Source: Acinetobacter ihumii (GTDB lineage Bacteria; Pseudomonadota; Gammaproteobacteria; Pseudomonadales; Moraxellaceae). From it: 64,000 nucleotides of DNA. The DNA is taken from the NCBI RefSeq assembly GCF_900625095.1, contig NZ_LR130760.1:3076090-3140089 (forward strand), written 5' to 3'. Each line of letters opens with the position of its first letter. The first letter of the stretch is position 1. The position numbers and the translations under genes were made by a program. Positions 19,633 through 28,713 of this stretch are shown in pieces. The notes below the pieces were generated by a model that saw only the letters and a list, made by a program, of their open reading frames with translations, was not told where the DNA came from and did not search any database.

Positions 19633-20019
19633 TTAAGCTTTGGTCTTTTTACTACGATAGTCGTCAATCGCAGCTTTAATCGCATCTTCTGCTAATACTG
19701 AACAGTGAACTTTTACAGGAGGTAAAGCAAGTTCAGTGGCGATATCAATATTCTTGATCGCTTGTGCTTGATCAAGCGTCTTACCTTTTAGCCATTCAGT
19801 GACCAAAGAGCTAGAAGCAATGGCTGAACCACAACCATAAGTTTTAAAACGTGCTTCTTCAATCACACCTTCGTCATTCACCTGAATTTGTAGGCGCATA
19901 ACATCACCACATGCTGGTGCACCAACCATGCCTGTACCTACATTTTCAGCATTTTTGTCTAAAACACCGACATTACGAGGGTTTTCGTAATGATCAATTA
20001 CTTTTTCGCTATAAGCCAT
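19633..20019 (-). CDS. iscU: Fe-S cluster scaffold protein IscU
   Basis: 128 residues. Cluster ligands C37, D39, C63 and C106 are all present, and the HscA recognition motif LPPVK is at 99-103. Receives sulfur from IscS and builds [2Fe-2S] and [4Fe-4S] clusters. It is preceded by an 80-bp gap after iscS, containing the ribosome-binding site (GGAG close to the ATG). Confidence 0.97.
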   Translation of the reverse strand: MAYSEKVIDHYENPRNVGVLDKNAENVGTGMVGAPACGDVMRLQIQVNDEGVIEEARFKTYGCGSAIASSSLVTEWLKGKTLDQAQAIKNIDIATELALPPVKVHCSVLAEDAIKAAIDDYRSKKTKA

Positions 20020-20099
20020 GTTGCTTCTCCAAACCTCGGGGTCAGCCTAATATTAAATATGAGGGTAAAATTACTTTTTTCAATCAACAGTGTTTGGGA

Positions 20100-21317
20100 T
20101 TAGTGTTCAGCCCATTCCACAGTTGAAAGATCAATACCATCTTTATACATATCCCAAAGCGGAGAAAGTTCACGTAATTTCTCAACAGCAGCCTTGGTAA
20201 TTTCAAGCACATGATCAATATCTTGTTCGGTAGTATATTTACCGAAGCTAAAGCGAATTGAACTATGCGCCAGTTCATCAGATAAACCTAAAGCACGTAA
20301 CACGTAAGAAGGCTCTAAAGTTGCTGAAGTACAGGCAGAACCTGAAGATACAGCTGCATCTTTAAGTGCCATCATGAGTGATTCACCTTCAACAAAGTTA
20401 AAGCTGACATTTAAATAGTTGGCTACGTTATGGGTTGGGTGTCCATTCAAGAACACTTGCTCAAGCCCTTGTAAACCATTCCAAAGTTTGTCACGTAGTT
20501 TACGAATACGGGTTTGTTCTTCTTGCATGGTCTTTCCAGCAATTTCAAACGCCTCGCCCATACCTACAATTTGGTGTGTAGCAAGAGTACCTGAGCGCAT
20601 GCCACGCTCATGACCACCACCGTGCATTTGCGCTTTGAGGCGAACACGCGGACTACGACGCACATACAGTGCTCCAATACCTTTAGGACCGTAAACTTTA
20701 TGGCCTGAAAAACTCATCAAATCAATTTTCATGGTAGACAGGTCAATTTCTACTTTACCCGCAGCTTGTGCAGCATCTACATGTAAAAATGTTTTGTTGG
20801 CACGCGTTAATTCGCCAATTGCAGCGACATCAGTCACGCTACCAATTTCATTGTTCACCATCATCAGAGACACTAAAATGGTATCAGGACGTAAAGCAGC
20901 TTTAACCATCTCAGGAGTAATAAGTCCAGTTTTTGGCTCTGGCTCAAGATAGGTAATTTCAAAACCCTGTTCTTCAAGTTCTCGGCACGGATCTAAAACT
21001 GCTTTATGTTCAATTTTACTGGTAATAATATGTTTACCTTTTGAACCATAAAACTGAGCAATACCTTTAAGCGCGAGGTTATCAGACTCAGTTGCGCCTG
21101 AAGTCCAGACAATTTCACGTGGATCAGCCTTAATCAGATTAGCCACTTGCTCACGTGCATATTCAACTTTCTCTTCTGCTTGCCAACCATAAGCATGAGA
21201 ACGTGATGCAGGATTACCAAATGTGCCATCAAAAGTTAGGCATTCCATCATGCGTTCTGCCACTTCAGGCAGTACAGGCGTGGTCGCAGCATAATCAAGA
21301 TAAATTGGGCGTTTCAT
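20100..21317 (-). CDS. iscS: Cysteine desulfurase IscS
   Basis: PLP enzyme converting cysteine to alanine and passing the persulfide to IscU and other acceptors. I start at [14 protein letters not shown] (21317), giving 405 residues; codons further upstream would overlap iscR. The PLP lysine is K207 in [10 protein letters not shown] and the catalytic cysteine C329 in SGSACTSA, equivalent to the E. coli residues K206 and C328. This is a group I desulfurase. The window also encodes a group II enzyme, the encapsulin cargo. Confidence 0.97.
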   Translation of the reverse strand: MKRPIYLDYAATTPVLPEVAERMMECLTFDGTFGNPASRSHAYGWQAEEKVEYAREQVANLIKADPREIVWTSGATESDNLALKGIAQFYGSKGKHIITSKIEHKAVLDPCRELEEQGFEITYLEPEPKTGLITPEMVKAALRPDTILVSLMMVNNEIGSVTDVAAIGELTRANKTFLHVDAAQAAGKVEIDLSTMKIDLMSFSGHKVYGPKGIGALYVRRSPRVRLKAQMHGGGHERGMRSGTLATHQIVGMGEAFEIAGKTMQEEQTRIRKLRDKLWNGLQGLEQVFLNGHPTHNVANYLNVSFNFVEGESLMMALKDAAVSSGSACTSATLEPSYVLRALGLSDELAHSSIRFSFGKYTTEQDIDHVLEITKAAVEKLRELSPLWDMYKDGIDLSTVEWAEH

Positions 21318-21318
21318 T

Positions 21319-21792
21319 TCAAATACCTGTAGCCGATAAAAGGGCAGAATCATATTCTGCTGAATTTTGACGAAGCGCGACGGTTTGAACATTGTCACGG
21401 TTCACAAGATCAGCCAGTGTGATTTTTGCTAAATAATCAGCAATGTGGTGGGAGAGTTCTTGCCATAAGTCATGAGTTAAACACATTGCACCATTTTGAC
21501 AGTTGCCTTTATGATCGCATCGTGTCGCATCGACAGTTTCGTTTACAGCTTCAATAATTTCTAATACGGTAATTTCATTGGCCTGACGGGCTAAATGATA
21601 ACCACCGTTTGCACCACGAACACTTGAAACTAATCCATGACGCTTTAGCTTGGCAAATAGTTGCTCAAGGTAGGCGACGGAAATGGATTGACGGGCTGCA
21701 ATTTCTGCAAGCGTGATCGTTTGTTCAGTTGGCTGCAAAGCTAAATCAAGAAGAGCAGTCACTGCGTAGCGACCGCGAGTTGTAAGGCGCAT
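21319..21792 (-). CDS. iscR: Fe-S-sensing transcription regulator IscR
   Basis: 157 residues from the ATG at 21792 ([17 protein letters not shown]); a GTG 12 bases upstream (21804) is an alternative. Rrf2-family winged helix. Ligands C92, C98, C104 and H107 match E. coli IscR and bind a [2Fe-2S] cluster. The holo-protein represses its own operon. The stop lies one base before the iscS start. A good type 1 IscR site overlaps the promoter upstream. Confidence 0.96.
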   Translation of the reverse strand: MRLTTRGRYAVTALLDLALQPTEQTITLAEIAARQSISVAYLEQLFAKLKRHGLVSSVRGANGGYHLARQANEITVLEIIEAVNETVDATRCDHKGNCQNGAMCLTHDLWQELSHHIADYLAKITLADLVNRDNVQTVALRQNSAEYDSALLSATGI

Positions 21793-21825
21793 GATTCGGT
21801 ACACATGTTTAGACTAGATGGTTTA

Positions 21826-21858
21826 ATTTTAAGAATCCCGACTAAAATAGTCAAGTTA
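21826..21858 (-). promoter_or_regulatory. iscR promoter with type 1 IscR binding site
   Basis: On the minus strand: -35 TTGACT (21854-21849), 17-bp spacer, -10 TAAAAT (21831-21826). The stretch 21858-21834 fits the known type 1 IscR consensus: on the minus strand it holds the core GACTATTTTAGTC followed by GG, and preceded by CTT. The box covers the -35 and spacer, as expected for autorepression by cluster-loaded IscR. Confidence 0.8.
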
Positions 21859-21904
21859 TTTTATAGTTATTCGATTGATTTGTAGGGAAGGGGGCAGATA
21901 CTGA

Positions 21905-22552
21905 TTATGCTGCCCATAAATTATACACTAATAAACTAATTAAAACGACTGTTATTACAGCAAAACCGAGATTAATCAAGCGTTGGCGTTGTTGTAAGCG
22001 ACGCAAGCGGTTTTTATATTGTTTAAGTTCAACATGCAGTCCATTAATCTGTGAACGCTGCACATCAATTTTTTCAAGCAATGGTGCAATACGCTTTTTG
22101 GAAGCAATTGCCTGATGAGGTTCATCTGGCTGACGTAACCACTGTTTCCAGTCTGCAAAAAGCTTAGGTAAACTAAAATATAAAAGTAAGTCTTTAAATT
22201 GTTCTTTGAGTGCTGGATCTCCGCCAATACGCATGGTTTTAATGCTACGACGATTACCAAATATAAAAATTTTGATGAGGTCGAGTAAAGTGCTACTCAC
22301 TTCAAGATCGACATCGCGGTCAGGTGCCTGTAAATCGAACAGAACCCCTTTATCGGTAAACTGAACGTAAAAATCGAAGTAAGGGATATAGCTATTGATT
22401 CGCAAAATAATTTTTCTTTCGACAAAGGACTTTGCCTGAAGACGAATCACGGCATCATTCTTTAAAATAAAAGAGAAAACGGTTTCAAGTACAATTAACA
22501 AAATGTTAAGCAACAAATGAGACTGTTGTGTGCTTTGTTGCGAATCGCTCAT
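21905..22552 (-). CDS. UbiJ-like SCP2-domain protein with C-terminal membrane anchor
   Basis: 215 residues. The central part (about 35-140) reads like the SCP2 lipid-binding domain of UbiJ: a beta-rich segment, a DVDLEVSSTLLDLIKIF stretch and the MRIGGDPALKEQFKDLL signature resembling the UbiJ IEGD motif. A coiled-coil-like region (about 155-190) follows, with a transmembrane helix at about 193-212. UbiJ organises the soluble ubiquinone biosynthesis complex and has no such anchor. Whether this is the ubiquinone factor or a paralogue is open. It lies upstream of iscR on the same strand, separated by the iscR promoter. Confidence 0.55.
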   Translation of the reverse strand: MSDSQQSTQQSHLLLNILLIVLETVFSFILKNDAVIRLQAKSFVERKIILRINSYIPYFDFYVQFTDKGVLFDLQAPDRDVDLEVSSTLLDLIKIFIFGNRRSIKTMRIGGDPALKEQFKDLLLYFSLPKLFADWKQWLRQPDEPHQAIASKKRIAPLLEKIDVQRSQINGLHVELKQYKNRLRRLQQRQRLINLGFAVITVVLISLLVYNLWAA

Positions 22553-22745
22553 ACCAACACGGTCCTTAAGACTATAAAAATTCGAGATCCGATCTCAAAA
22601 ATATAAAAATAAATAAAAATTAAAGTATTTACACAGCTTTGTAGAACACTTTAGCAAAACGATCAAGTCTTAAGTTTGCTATTATAGAAACATTTTATAA
22701 TTAAATGTAGCTTATGTGCTGCAAAAGTAATCGGGAGAAACCAAA

Positions 22746-23201
22746 ATGGAAAAGGAAAGCAACGAGCAAGATTTCGAAAAAGAATCAGAAAAATTGACTG
22801 GAAAAACCAGAGCTTCGCGCAAGTCTGCTCTTGATTTTAGAAAATACACCAAACAAATTTGGTTAGCTGGATTGGGGGCTTTTTCACGGGCAGAAGAGGA
22901 AGGCAATAAGCTATTTGACTCTTTAGTCAAAGTTGGCGAAGAATTAGAGTCAAAGACTATTGATACTGCCGATGCAACAGTGAACAAAGTGGCAGAAAAG
23001 GCCAAAGAGTCTGTGACGGATACCAAAGATAAAGTTGAGCGTATGATTGACCAAAGCGTGAATCATTCTTTAAACCGAATTGGCTTAGTGACGGCTAAAG
23101 ATTTACAACATATCGAGCAACTGCTGTTACAACTACATGGCAAGGTCGATGAGTTAATCGAAGAAAATAAAAATTTGAAGGCAAAATTGAGTGAAAAATA
23201 A
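22746..23201 (+). CDS. Phasin-like protein (PhaF/PhaI, phasin_2 family)
   Basis: 151 residues. The hallmark KQIWLAGLGAFSRAEEEGNKLFDSLVK (residues about 35-61) matches the phasin family of polyhydroxyalkanoate granule proteins. A heptad-rich C-terminal part follows (about 65-150), ending in a coiled coil. No transmembrane segment. No polyhydroxyalkanoate synthase is in the window, so it may bind granules made elsewhere or act as a general DNA/granule-associated helical protein. GGAG lies upstream of the ATG. Confidence 0.8.
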   Translation: MEKESNEQDFEKESEKLTGKTRASRKSALDFRKYTKQIWLAGLGAFSRAEEEGNKLFDSLVKVGEELESKTIDTADATVNKVAEKAKESVTDTKDKVERMIDQSVNHSLNRIGLVTAKDLQHIEQLLLQLHGKVDELIEENKNLKAKLSEK

Positions 23202-23226
23202 AAAAAATACCGTTTAGCGGTTTTTA
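23201..23226 (+). terminator. Probable terminator after phasin gene
   Basis: ACCG (23209-23212) pairs with CGGT (23218-23221), extended by an upstream A-tract and downstream T-tract. The stem is short. Confidence 0.5.
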
Positions 23227-23271
23227 CTCAAAAAAATCTGGTTTATTTTTGATAAAACGCCCGATTCAGTA

Positions 23272-23301
23272 TTGCCTTTTGCCCTAAAGCATTGCTATAA
23301 A
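23272..23301 (+). promoter_or_regulatory. Putative hupB promoter
   Basis: -35 TTGCCT (23272-23277), 18-bp spacer, -10 TATAAA (23296-23301), 67 bp before the hupB start. Confidence 0.5.
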
Positions 23302-23368
23302 GGCATCATGGCCTTTTAGACTTATAGCCTTAGATTTTAAATAAACGAAATAAGAGGATGTTATCTTC

Positions 23369-23641
23369 ATGAATAAATCAGAATTAATTGATGCAATTGC
23401 AGAGAAAGGGGGATTGTCTAAGACTGATGCTGGTAAAGCATTAGATGCGACTATCGCTTCAGTAACAGAAGCTCTTAAAAAGGGTGATACTGTTACTTTA
23501 GTGGGTTTCGGTACTTTTAGTGTGAAAGACCGCGCAGCTCGTACAGGACGTAATCCTAAAACTGGTGAAGAGTTACAGATCAAAGCGACTAAAGTACCGA
23601 GCTTTAAAGCAGGTAAAGGTTTAAAAGATTCTGTTGCTTAA
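23369..23641 (+). CDS. hupB: DNA-binding protein HU-beta
   Basis: 90 residues, full HU length. [11 protein letters not shown] at the start, the GFGTF turn and the DNA-binding arm with [11 protein letters not shown] are canonical. It bends and compacts DNA in the nucleoid. Own promoter-like sequence and a strong terminator suggest monocistronic expression. Confidence 0.96.
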   Translation: MNKSELIDAIAEKGGLSKTDAGKALDATIASVTEALKKGDTVTLVGFGTFSVKDRAARTGRNPKTGEELQIKATKVPSFKAGKGLKDSVA

Positions 23642-23658
23642 TTGCACTAGATAAATTA

Positions 23659-23682
23659 ACGCGCCTTTTGGGCGCGTTTTTT
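23659..23682 (+). terminator. Rho-independent terminator of hupB
   Basis: ACGCGCC (23659-23665) and GGCGCGT (23671-23677) form a GC-rich stem over a TTTTG loop, followed by T5. Confidence 0.9.
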
Positions 23683-23770
23683 ATTAAAAAACATAAAAGC
23701 AAGAGATTACAGATTCATTCAGCACAGTTTTTCAGTTAGAATCTGTTCGAAATAAAATAGTGGAATACTT

Positions 23771-25639
23771 ATGGAATCGTTTCGTACAATCATTAAGGGT
23801 TGGCTTGGAAAAGTCCTGTTAGTCTTGTTTTTGACGCCTTTAGCGCTTGTAGGTATTGAAGGGTATTTTAGTGGACATAATAAGGCAGATGTTGCCAAAA
23901 GTGTAAACGGTCAAGATATTCCTAAAAAAGATGTTGAGAACCTAACAAAAACTTATAAAGATCAATATTTGTCGATGGTTAATGGAGATGAAACTTTATT
24001 AAACCAGTCGTTTATTCAAGAAACTGCACTCGATACTTTAGTGGCACGTACAGTGCTGCTGCAACAAGCAGAAAAGTTGGGTATTTCACTGAGTGATGGG
24101 CAAATTGAAAAAATGTTGGCTCAACAACCGAGTTTTCAAGAAAACGGTAAATTTTCTCAAACTTTGTATGAAAACTATTTGCGTTCGGTGGGAATGACCA
24201 GTCAAGCTTTAATTGCGAGTTTAAGACAGGATCATGCATTGAAGATGTTAACATCCAGTATTAATAATACGGCTTTGGTCAGTAAAGCCGATATTAATCA
24301 GATTGCAACATTACAAACTGAGCAACGTACATTACATTTGGCAAGTATTAAGCTGGATGAATACAAAAATGGAATCACGGTAAGTAATCAGGAAATTGCA
24401 GATTACTACAACAAGCATAAAAATAGCTTTAAGCAAGTGGCAAGTGTTGATGTTGATTATGTGATGCTTTCACCTGTACAGGTTGTGACCAATGCAGCAA
24501 TCACTGATGCCGATTTGCAACAAGCTTATAAGGCTTTTGTGGAAAAGCAGCAACAAGAAGTGAAGCCTGAAGTCAAACATATTTTAATCACGACGGATGC
24601 TCGTTCAGATGCGGATGCACAGAAACTCGCGAATGATATTTATGCGAAAATCAGTGCAGGTACGTTATCTTTTGCTGATGCGGCTAAACAGTATTCCGAT
24701 GATACCAGTTCCAAAAATGAAGGTGGTTTACTCAGTGCATATGCGCCAGGAGTATTTTCAAGTGAATTTGATCAGGCGGTAAATGCGCTGAATAATGGTC
24801 AAATTTCCAAACCTGTCAAAACACAGTATGGTTATCATATTATTGAAAGTAGTAAAACGGCTGCAAATATTCCTTCTTTTGAGGCAGAAAAAGCGCGTTT
24901 AACTGCTGAAGTACAAAAATCGAAAGCAGCCAATGCATATTCAGATGCAGTAAATAGTTTGAATGAAATGGTTGTAAGTAGTGATGATTTAACAGCAATT
25001 ACTCAAGAAGTAAAATCAACGCGAGTGGAATCGGTTAATGGCGTAACTTTAGCCACGAATCACCCCGTTCTGAGTGATTCAAATGTTAAAACACGTATTT
25101 TCAATGATGATGTGAAAAACGGCGATCGTAATGCTTCAAGCAATATTCAATTAAGTAATGGCGATACGGTTTGGGTGAAAGTACGTAATTATCATGCTGC
25201 GGGCGTGAAGTCACTTGCAGAAGCGACTCCAGACGTTAAAGCCAAGCTCATTGAAGAAAAAGCTTTTCAGGCGGCTAAAGCCAAGATTGCAAAAACGCTC
25301 GAAGCTTTTAAAACTCAGCCTGCTGCGCAAGTCGTTGCAAGTAGTGGTATTAAGTTTGAAGATGCTGGAACATTTACACGTTCTCAAGGTTTAAAACGTG
25401 AAATTGAACGTGCTGCGTTTAGCCTAAGTACACCTCAACAAGGATTATGGTCAGTTACAACAGCCAAATTACCGAATGAGTTAGTCGTGGTCGGTGTTTC
25501 AAATGTGAATTCAACGACTGCCAACGCTTTAACCCCTGAACAATTGAATGAATTGAGTAAGTTGTATCAACAGTTCCGTGGTCAACAAGAGTTAGATGAC
25601 TATACTCAGTACTTAAAGTCTAAAGCAAAAATTAAATAA
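23771..25639 (+). CDS. ppiD: Periplasmic folding chaperone PpiD
   Basis: 622 residues. A single transmembrane anchor (about 7-33) leaves the rest in the periplasm. A SurA-like N-terminal chaperone region comes first, then one parvulin domain (about 265-362: KHILITTD, GGLLSAYAPG, TQYGYHII) and a C-terminal helical part. PpiD sits at the SecYEG exit and helps secreted proteins fold. The order hupB-ppiD is conserved in many gammaproteobacteria. The parvulin domain may be catalytically weak, as in E. coli. Confidence 0.94.
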   Translation: MESFRTIIKGWLGKVLLVLFLTPLALVGIEGYFSGHNKADVAKSVNGQDIPKKDVENLTKTYKDQYLSMVNGDETLLNQSFIQETALDTLVARTVLLQQAEKLGISLSDGQIEKMLAQQPSFQENGKFSQTLYENYLRSVGMTSQALIASLRQDHALKMLTSSINNTALVSKADINQIATLQTEQRTLHLASIKLDEYKNGITVSNQEIADYYNKHKNSFKQVASVDVDYVMLSPVQVVTNAAITDADLQQAYKAFVEKQQQEVKPEVKHILITTDARSDADAQKLANDIYAKISAGTLSFADAAKQYSDDTSSKNEGGLLSAYAPGVFSSEFDQAVNALNNGQISKPVKTQYGYHIIESSKTAANIPSFEAEKARLTAEVQKSKAANAYSDAVNSLNEMVVSSDDLTAITQEVKSTRVESVNGVTLATNHPVLSDSNVKTRIFNDDVKNGDRNASSNIQLSNGDTVWVKVRNYHAAGVKSLAEATPDVKAKLIEEKAFQAAKAKIAKTLEAFKTQPAAQVVASSGIKFEDAGTFTRSQGLKREIERAAFSLSTPQQGLWSVTTAKLPNELVVVGVSNVNSTTANALTPEQLNELSKLYQQFRGQQELDDYTQYLKSKAKIK

Positions 25640-25657
25640 TGCTTTGATAAGAGATAA

Positions 25658-25689
25658 AAAAACACCTTTCAAATCGAAAGGTGTTTTTT
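25658..25689. terminator. Bidirectional terminator between ppiD and araC-type gene
   Basis: AACACCTTTC ends the left arm (to 25670) and GAAAGGTGTT begins the right arm (25676 on), with A-tract and T-tract extensions. It separates convergent genes. Confidence 0.85.
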
Positions 25690-25709
25690 TATGACTATGA
25701 TTTATGTAT

Positions 25710-26645
25710 TTAATTGGATTGATCCAGATAGTTTTGTCGATATTGCTTGGGGGATAAATCAAACTGACGTTTAAATGCCTGACTAAAAGCCGTTTCAGAT
25801 GAATATCCGACATTATTGGCGATCTTTTGAATGGTCAGGTTACTTTCTCTTAAAAGCTGACTGGCAAGGCGTAGACGATGCTGTTGTAAATAAGCCAAAG
25901 GTGTTTCCTGAATAATGCTTTGAAATAGACTGGCAAATTTAGAACGAGACATACAACATTGTTCAGCGAGGCTTTCTACTGTCCATGGCTGTTCAGGACT
26001 ACCATGAATTGCAGCTAGAGCATTGGACAGTTCTGGATGACTTAATGCATTTAACCAAGAGCTTTGATCCTCTAATTGTGCGATATAATCTCGAACACAT
26101 TCAATCAATAAAATACTCATTAAATGATCAAAAATTTTATCGCGCCCTGGTTGAATGCGTTGGGTTTCCAATGCCACAAAATATAAGCCAACACGTAGCC
26201 ATTCGGGACCAGTTGAGCTCATGGCATGATGAATATGAATATAAGGAGGTAAAGCACTTATAAGGGGGCGTGCCATCAGTGTATCAATATGACAGCGCAC
26301 AGTAAAAATTAAAGCAGATTTAGACGATTTATTGCCAAGTTCAATCGCATCGTGACGATGACCTTTAAAGTGTGTACTAATATCCAAACTGTCAATGAGC
26401 TTGGTTTCTAAGCTATTAGAACAATGATGTGCTTTTCCGGCTGGAATGAGAACAATATCTCCAGCTTGAGCACTGACGTGTATATTATCGTCTATTTGAA
26501 AATAAGCAGAACCCATCAAAATAATATGTGCAATCACAGCATTTTGCTGCTGCATGCAAAATGACCATTCTCCTTGCGCTTTAATATAAAGATATTCAGA
26601 TTTATTTAAATGAATATCGTCAAAAATTTTACTAAGTGCATCCAT
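25710..26645 (-). CDS. alkR: AraC-family activator, AlkR-like
   Basis: 311 residues. An N-terminal cupin sensor domain precedes a C-terminal double helix-turn-helix (about 205-305) with VESLAEQCCMSRSKFASLFQ and IQKIANNVGYSSETAFSQAFKR, typical of AraC activators. It is divergent from an AlkM-type alkane hydroxylase. The same arrangement, alkR beside alkM, is known in Acinetobacter baylyi, where AlkR activates alkM in response to long-chain alkanes. Symbol assigned from context and architecture; the inducer is inferred. Confidence 0.75.
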   Translation of the reverse strand: MDALSKIFDDIHLNKSEYLYIKAQGEWSFCMQQQNAVIAHIILMGSAYFQIDDNIHVSAQAGDIVLIPAGKAHHCSNSLETKLIDSLDISTHFKGHRHDAIELGNKSSKSALIFTVRCHIDTLMARPLISALPPYIHIHHAMSSTGPEWLRVGLYFVALETQRIQPGRDKIFDHLMSILLIECVRDYIAQLEDQSSWLNALSHPELSNALAAIHGSPEQPWTVESLAEQCCMSRSKFASLFQSIIQETPLAYLQQHRLRLASQLLRESNLTIQKIANNVGYSSETAFSQAFKRQFDLSPKQYRQNYLDQSN

Positions 26646-26711
26646 ATTAATCTTAAGTTTCTTATTTCCAATAATGATAAAAAAAGCTCAAATTTAAAAA
26701 ATGTGATTTTA

Positions 26712-26790
26712 GGACAAAAAAATGGTCGAAAATGCCAAAGACTTCTACATAGGTTTTTTGGACGCAAACAACTGTCCTTTGCAGTATAAA
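26712..26790 (+). promoter_or_regulatory. alkM promoter region with GGAC repeats
   Basis: A good -10 (TATAAA, 26785-26790) has no matching -35 at 16-18 bp, as expected for an activator-dependent promoter. Two similar segments beginning GGAC, then A-rich (26712 and 26760, 48 bp apart), lie upstream and could be AlkR sites. The repeats are loose. Confidence 0.4.
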
Positions 26791-26831
26791 TTCAAGAAGA
26801 TATAGATATCAAGAGAGAAAGGATGCGAGAT

Positions 26832-28055
26832 ATGAATGCGCCAGTAAAAGTTCAAGAAGAATTCATCACCATGGCTGCAAAGTCAAAGCTTGAATTAGAT
26901 CGTAAACGCTATCTCTGGATGATTAGCCCAGCATTGCCTGTTATTGGCCTTGGTATTTTAGCAGGTTATCAATTTTCTCCACGCCCAATTAAAAAGATTT
27001 TTGCTTTAGGTGGCCCGCTTTTACTTCATGTGGTTATTCCAACCATTGATACTATTGTGGGTAAGGATGCCAATAACCCCACCAGCGAAGATATTAAACT
27101 ATTAGAAAATGATCCTTATTATTCTAAATTAGTGAAAAGTTTTATTCCCTTGCAATACGCAGCCAATGTATATGCTGCCTATATTAGCAGCCGTAAAGAT
27201 ACATCTTTTATTGATAAGATCTTACTCGGTATTTCAATGGGCGCGATTAATGGTATTGCAATTAATACGGCGCATGAATTGAGCCATAAACACGATCGTA
27301 TTGATCATATTTTATCTCATTTGGCACTTGTGCCAACAGGGTATAATCATTTCCGTGTCGAACATCCATATGGTCACCACAAACGTGCTGCCACACCTGA
27401 AGATCCTGCATCTTCAAAAATGGGTGAAACATTTTACGAATTTTGGCCACGTACCGTATTTGGCTCCTTGAAATCAGCCATTGAAATTGAAACCAATCGT
27501 TTAAAACGTAAAGGCAAACAATTTTGGTCTAAAGACAATGAGTTGTTACAAGGCTGGGCAATGAGTACAACTTTCCATGCATCGATGGTTAAACTATTTG
27601 GAAAAGGCGCGATTCCATATTTAGCAACGCAAGCTTTTTATGGCATTAGTTTGTTTGAAGTGATTAATTATATTGAACACTACGGCTTATTGCGTCAGAA
27701 AAAAGCCGATGGCAATTATGAACGTACCATGCCAGAGCATAGCTGGAACAATAATAATATTGTAACCAATCTATTTTTGTATCAGTTACAACGTCACTCA
27801 GATCACCATGCTTATCCAACCCGTCCATTTCAGGCTTTACGTCATTTTGATGAAGCACCTGAGTTACCGAGTGGTTATGCCAGTATGTTACTTCCGGCAT
27901 TAATTCCACCACTTTGGTTTAAAATGATGGATAAACGTGTGTTAGAACATTATAAAGGTGACTTAAATAAGGCCAATATTTTTCCAAAACGTCGTGCAAA
28001 ACTGTTTGCTAAGTTTGGATTGGTTGATAAGTCATTGCAAACTGAAGAAAAGTAA
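26832..28055 (+). CDS. alkM: Alkane 1-monooxygenase (AlkM/AlkB family)
   Basis: Integral membrane di-iron enzyme hydroxylating the terminal carbon of n-alkanes with rubredoxin as electron donor. I start at ATG 26832 (MNAPVKV), eight bases after AAAGGA; the ATG at 26823 overlaps that site. 407 residues. His-box motifs are complete: HELSH (148-152), EHPYGHH (177-183), NYIEHYGL (279-286) and LQRHSDHH (319-326). Several hydrophobic helices precede and separate the boxes. No rubredoxin gene is in the window, which is usual in Acinetobacter. Regulated by the divergent AraC-type gene. Confidence 0.93.
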   Translation: MNAPVKVQEEFITMAAKSKLELDRKRYLWMISPALPVIGLGILAGYQFSPRPIKKIFALGGPLLLHVVIPTIDTIVGKDANNPTSEDIKLLENDPYYSKLVKSFIPLQYAANVYAAYISSRKDTSFIDKILLGISMGAINGIAINTAHELSHKHDRIDHILSHLALVPTGYNHFRVEHPYGHHKRAATPEDPASSKMGETFYEFWPRTVFGSLKSAIEIETNRLKRKGKQFWSKDNELLQGWAMSTTFHASMVKLFGKGAIPYLATQAFYGISLFEVINYIEHYGLLRQKKADGNYERTMPEHSWNNNNIVTNLFLYQLQRHSDHHAYPTRPFQALRHFDEAPELPSGYASMLLPALIPPLWFKMMDKRVLEHYKGDLNKANIFPKRRAKLFAKFGLVDKSLQTEEK

Positions 28056-28089
28056 ACGAACTCATTTTAGTTAAATTTTAGCTTTCTTT

Positions 28090-28126
28090 AACAAGCCCTT
28101 ATTTATTGAGGGCTTGTTAGGTTTTT
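28090..28126. terminator. Terminator between alkM and acetyltransferase gene
   Basis: AACAAGCCCT (28090-28099) and AGGGCTTGTT (28109-28118) form a perfect 10-bp stem over a 9-nt loop. A T-rich tract follows on the plus strand. Confidence 0.8.
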
Positions 28127-28616
28127 AGTTTTCTAAGTTTTTTAGCATCCAGATTTCACAGGCTTGGCTATGTCCTGTTTGACCACGTGGTTGGTTTAAA
28201 TGCTGAAAACCTAATTTTTCATATAAGCCAACCGCTTCTTTCAATGCCGAAGTTGTTTCCAGATAGCAGGCATTAAAGCCTTGTGCTTTTGCAAATTCAA
28301 AACATTGCTGTAGAAGCTTTTTAGCGAAACCATGACCGCGTAATGTCGGCAGTAAATACATTTTCTGGATTTCAAGTAAACTTGTATCACCCAATAAAGG
28401 CGCAATTCCGCCGCCACCCACTACGTTGTCGTATTGATCTACAATGACCCAATATTGACTGTTTGCCTGAGCATAAACTTCAGACATCTGATCCAAAGTA
28501 GGGTCGGAAACGGCAAATCCTGCATCTGTGGCAAGACCATATTCTTTGGAAACATCTCTAATAATTTTAGCAATAGCTGGGTTGTCATCTGGTTGAATAG
28601 GACGAATTAAATACAT
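28125..28616 (-). CDS. GNAT-family N-acetyltransferase
   Basis: 163 residues, one GNAT domain. The acetyl-CoA-binding motif A is visible as LLPTLRGHGFAKKLLQQC, followed by GFNACYLETTSALKEAVGLYEKLGF, the typical C-terminal part. The acceptor substrate is unknown. It faces alkM and has no obvious operon partner. Confidence 0.88.
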   Translation of the reverse strand: MYLIRPIQPDDNPAIAKIIRDVSKEYGLATDAGFAVSDPTLDQMSEVYAQANSQYWVIVDQYDNVVGGGGIAPLLGDTSLLEIQKMYLLPTLRGHGFAKKLLQQCFEFAKAQGFNACYLETTSALKEAVGLYEKLGFQHLNQPRGQTGHSQACEIWMLKNLEN

Positions 28617-28713
28617 TAATTTTCAAGTAAAAAGTGAAAGTGGAATCGAATTTAGCTGAAATTCAGATTCCACTCAAGTTGATGATTAAGTTTGAATAAA
28701 ATTTTATCGACGA

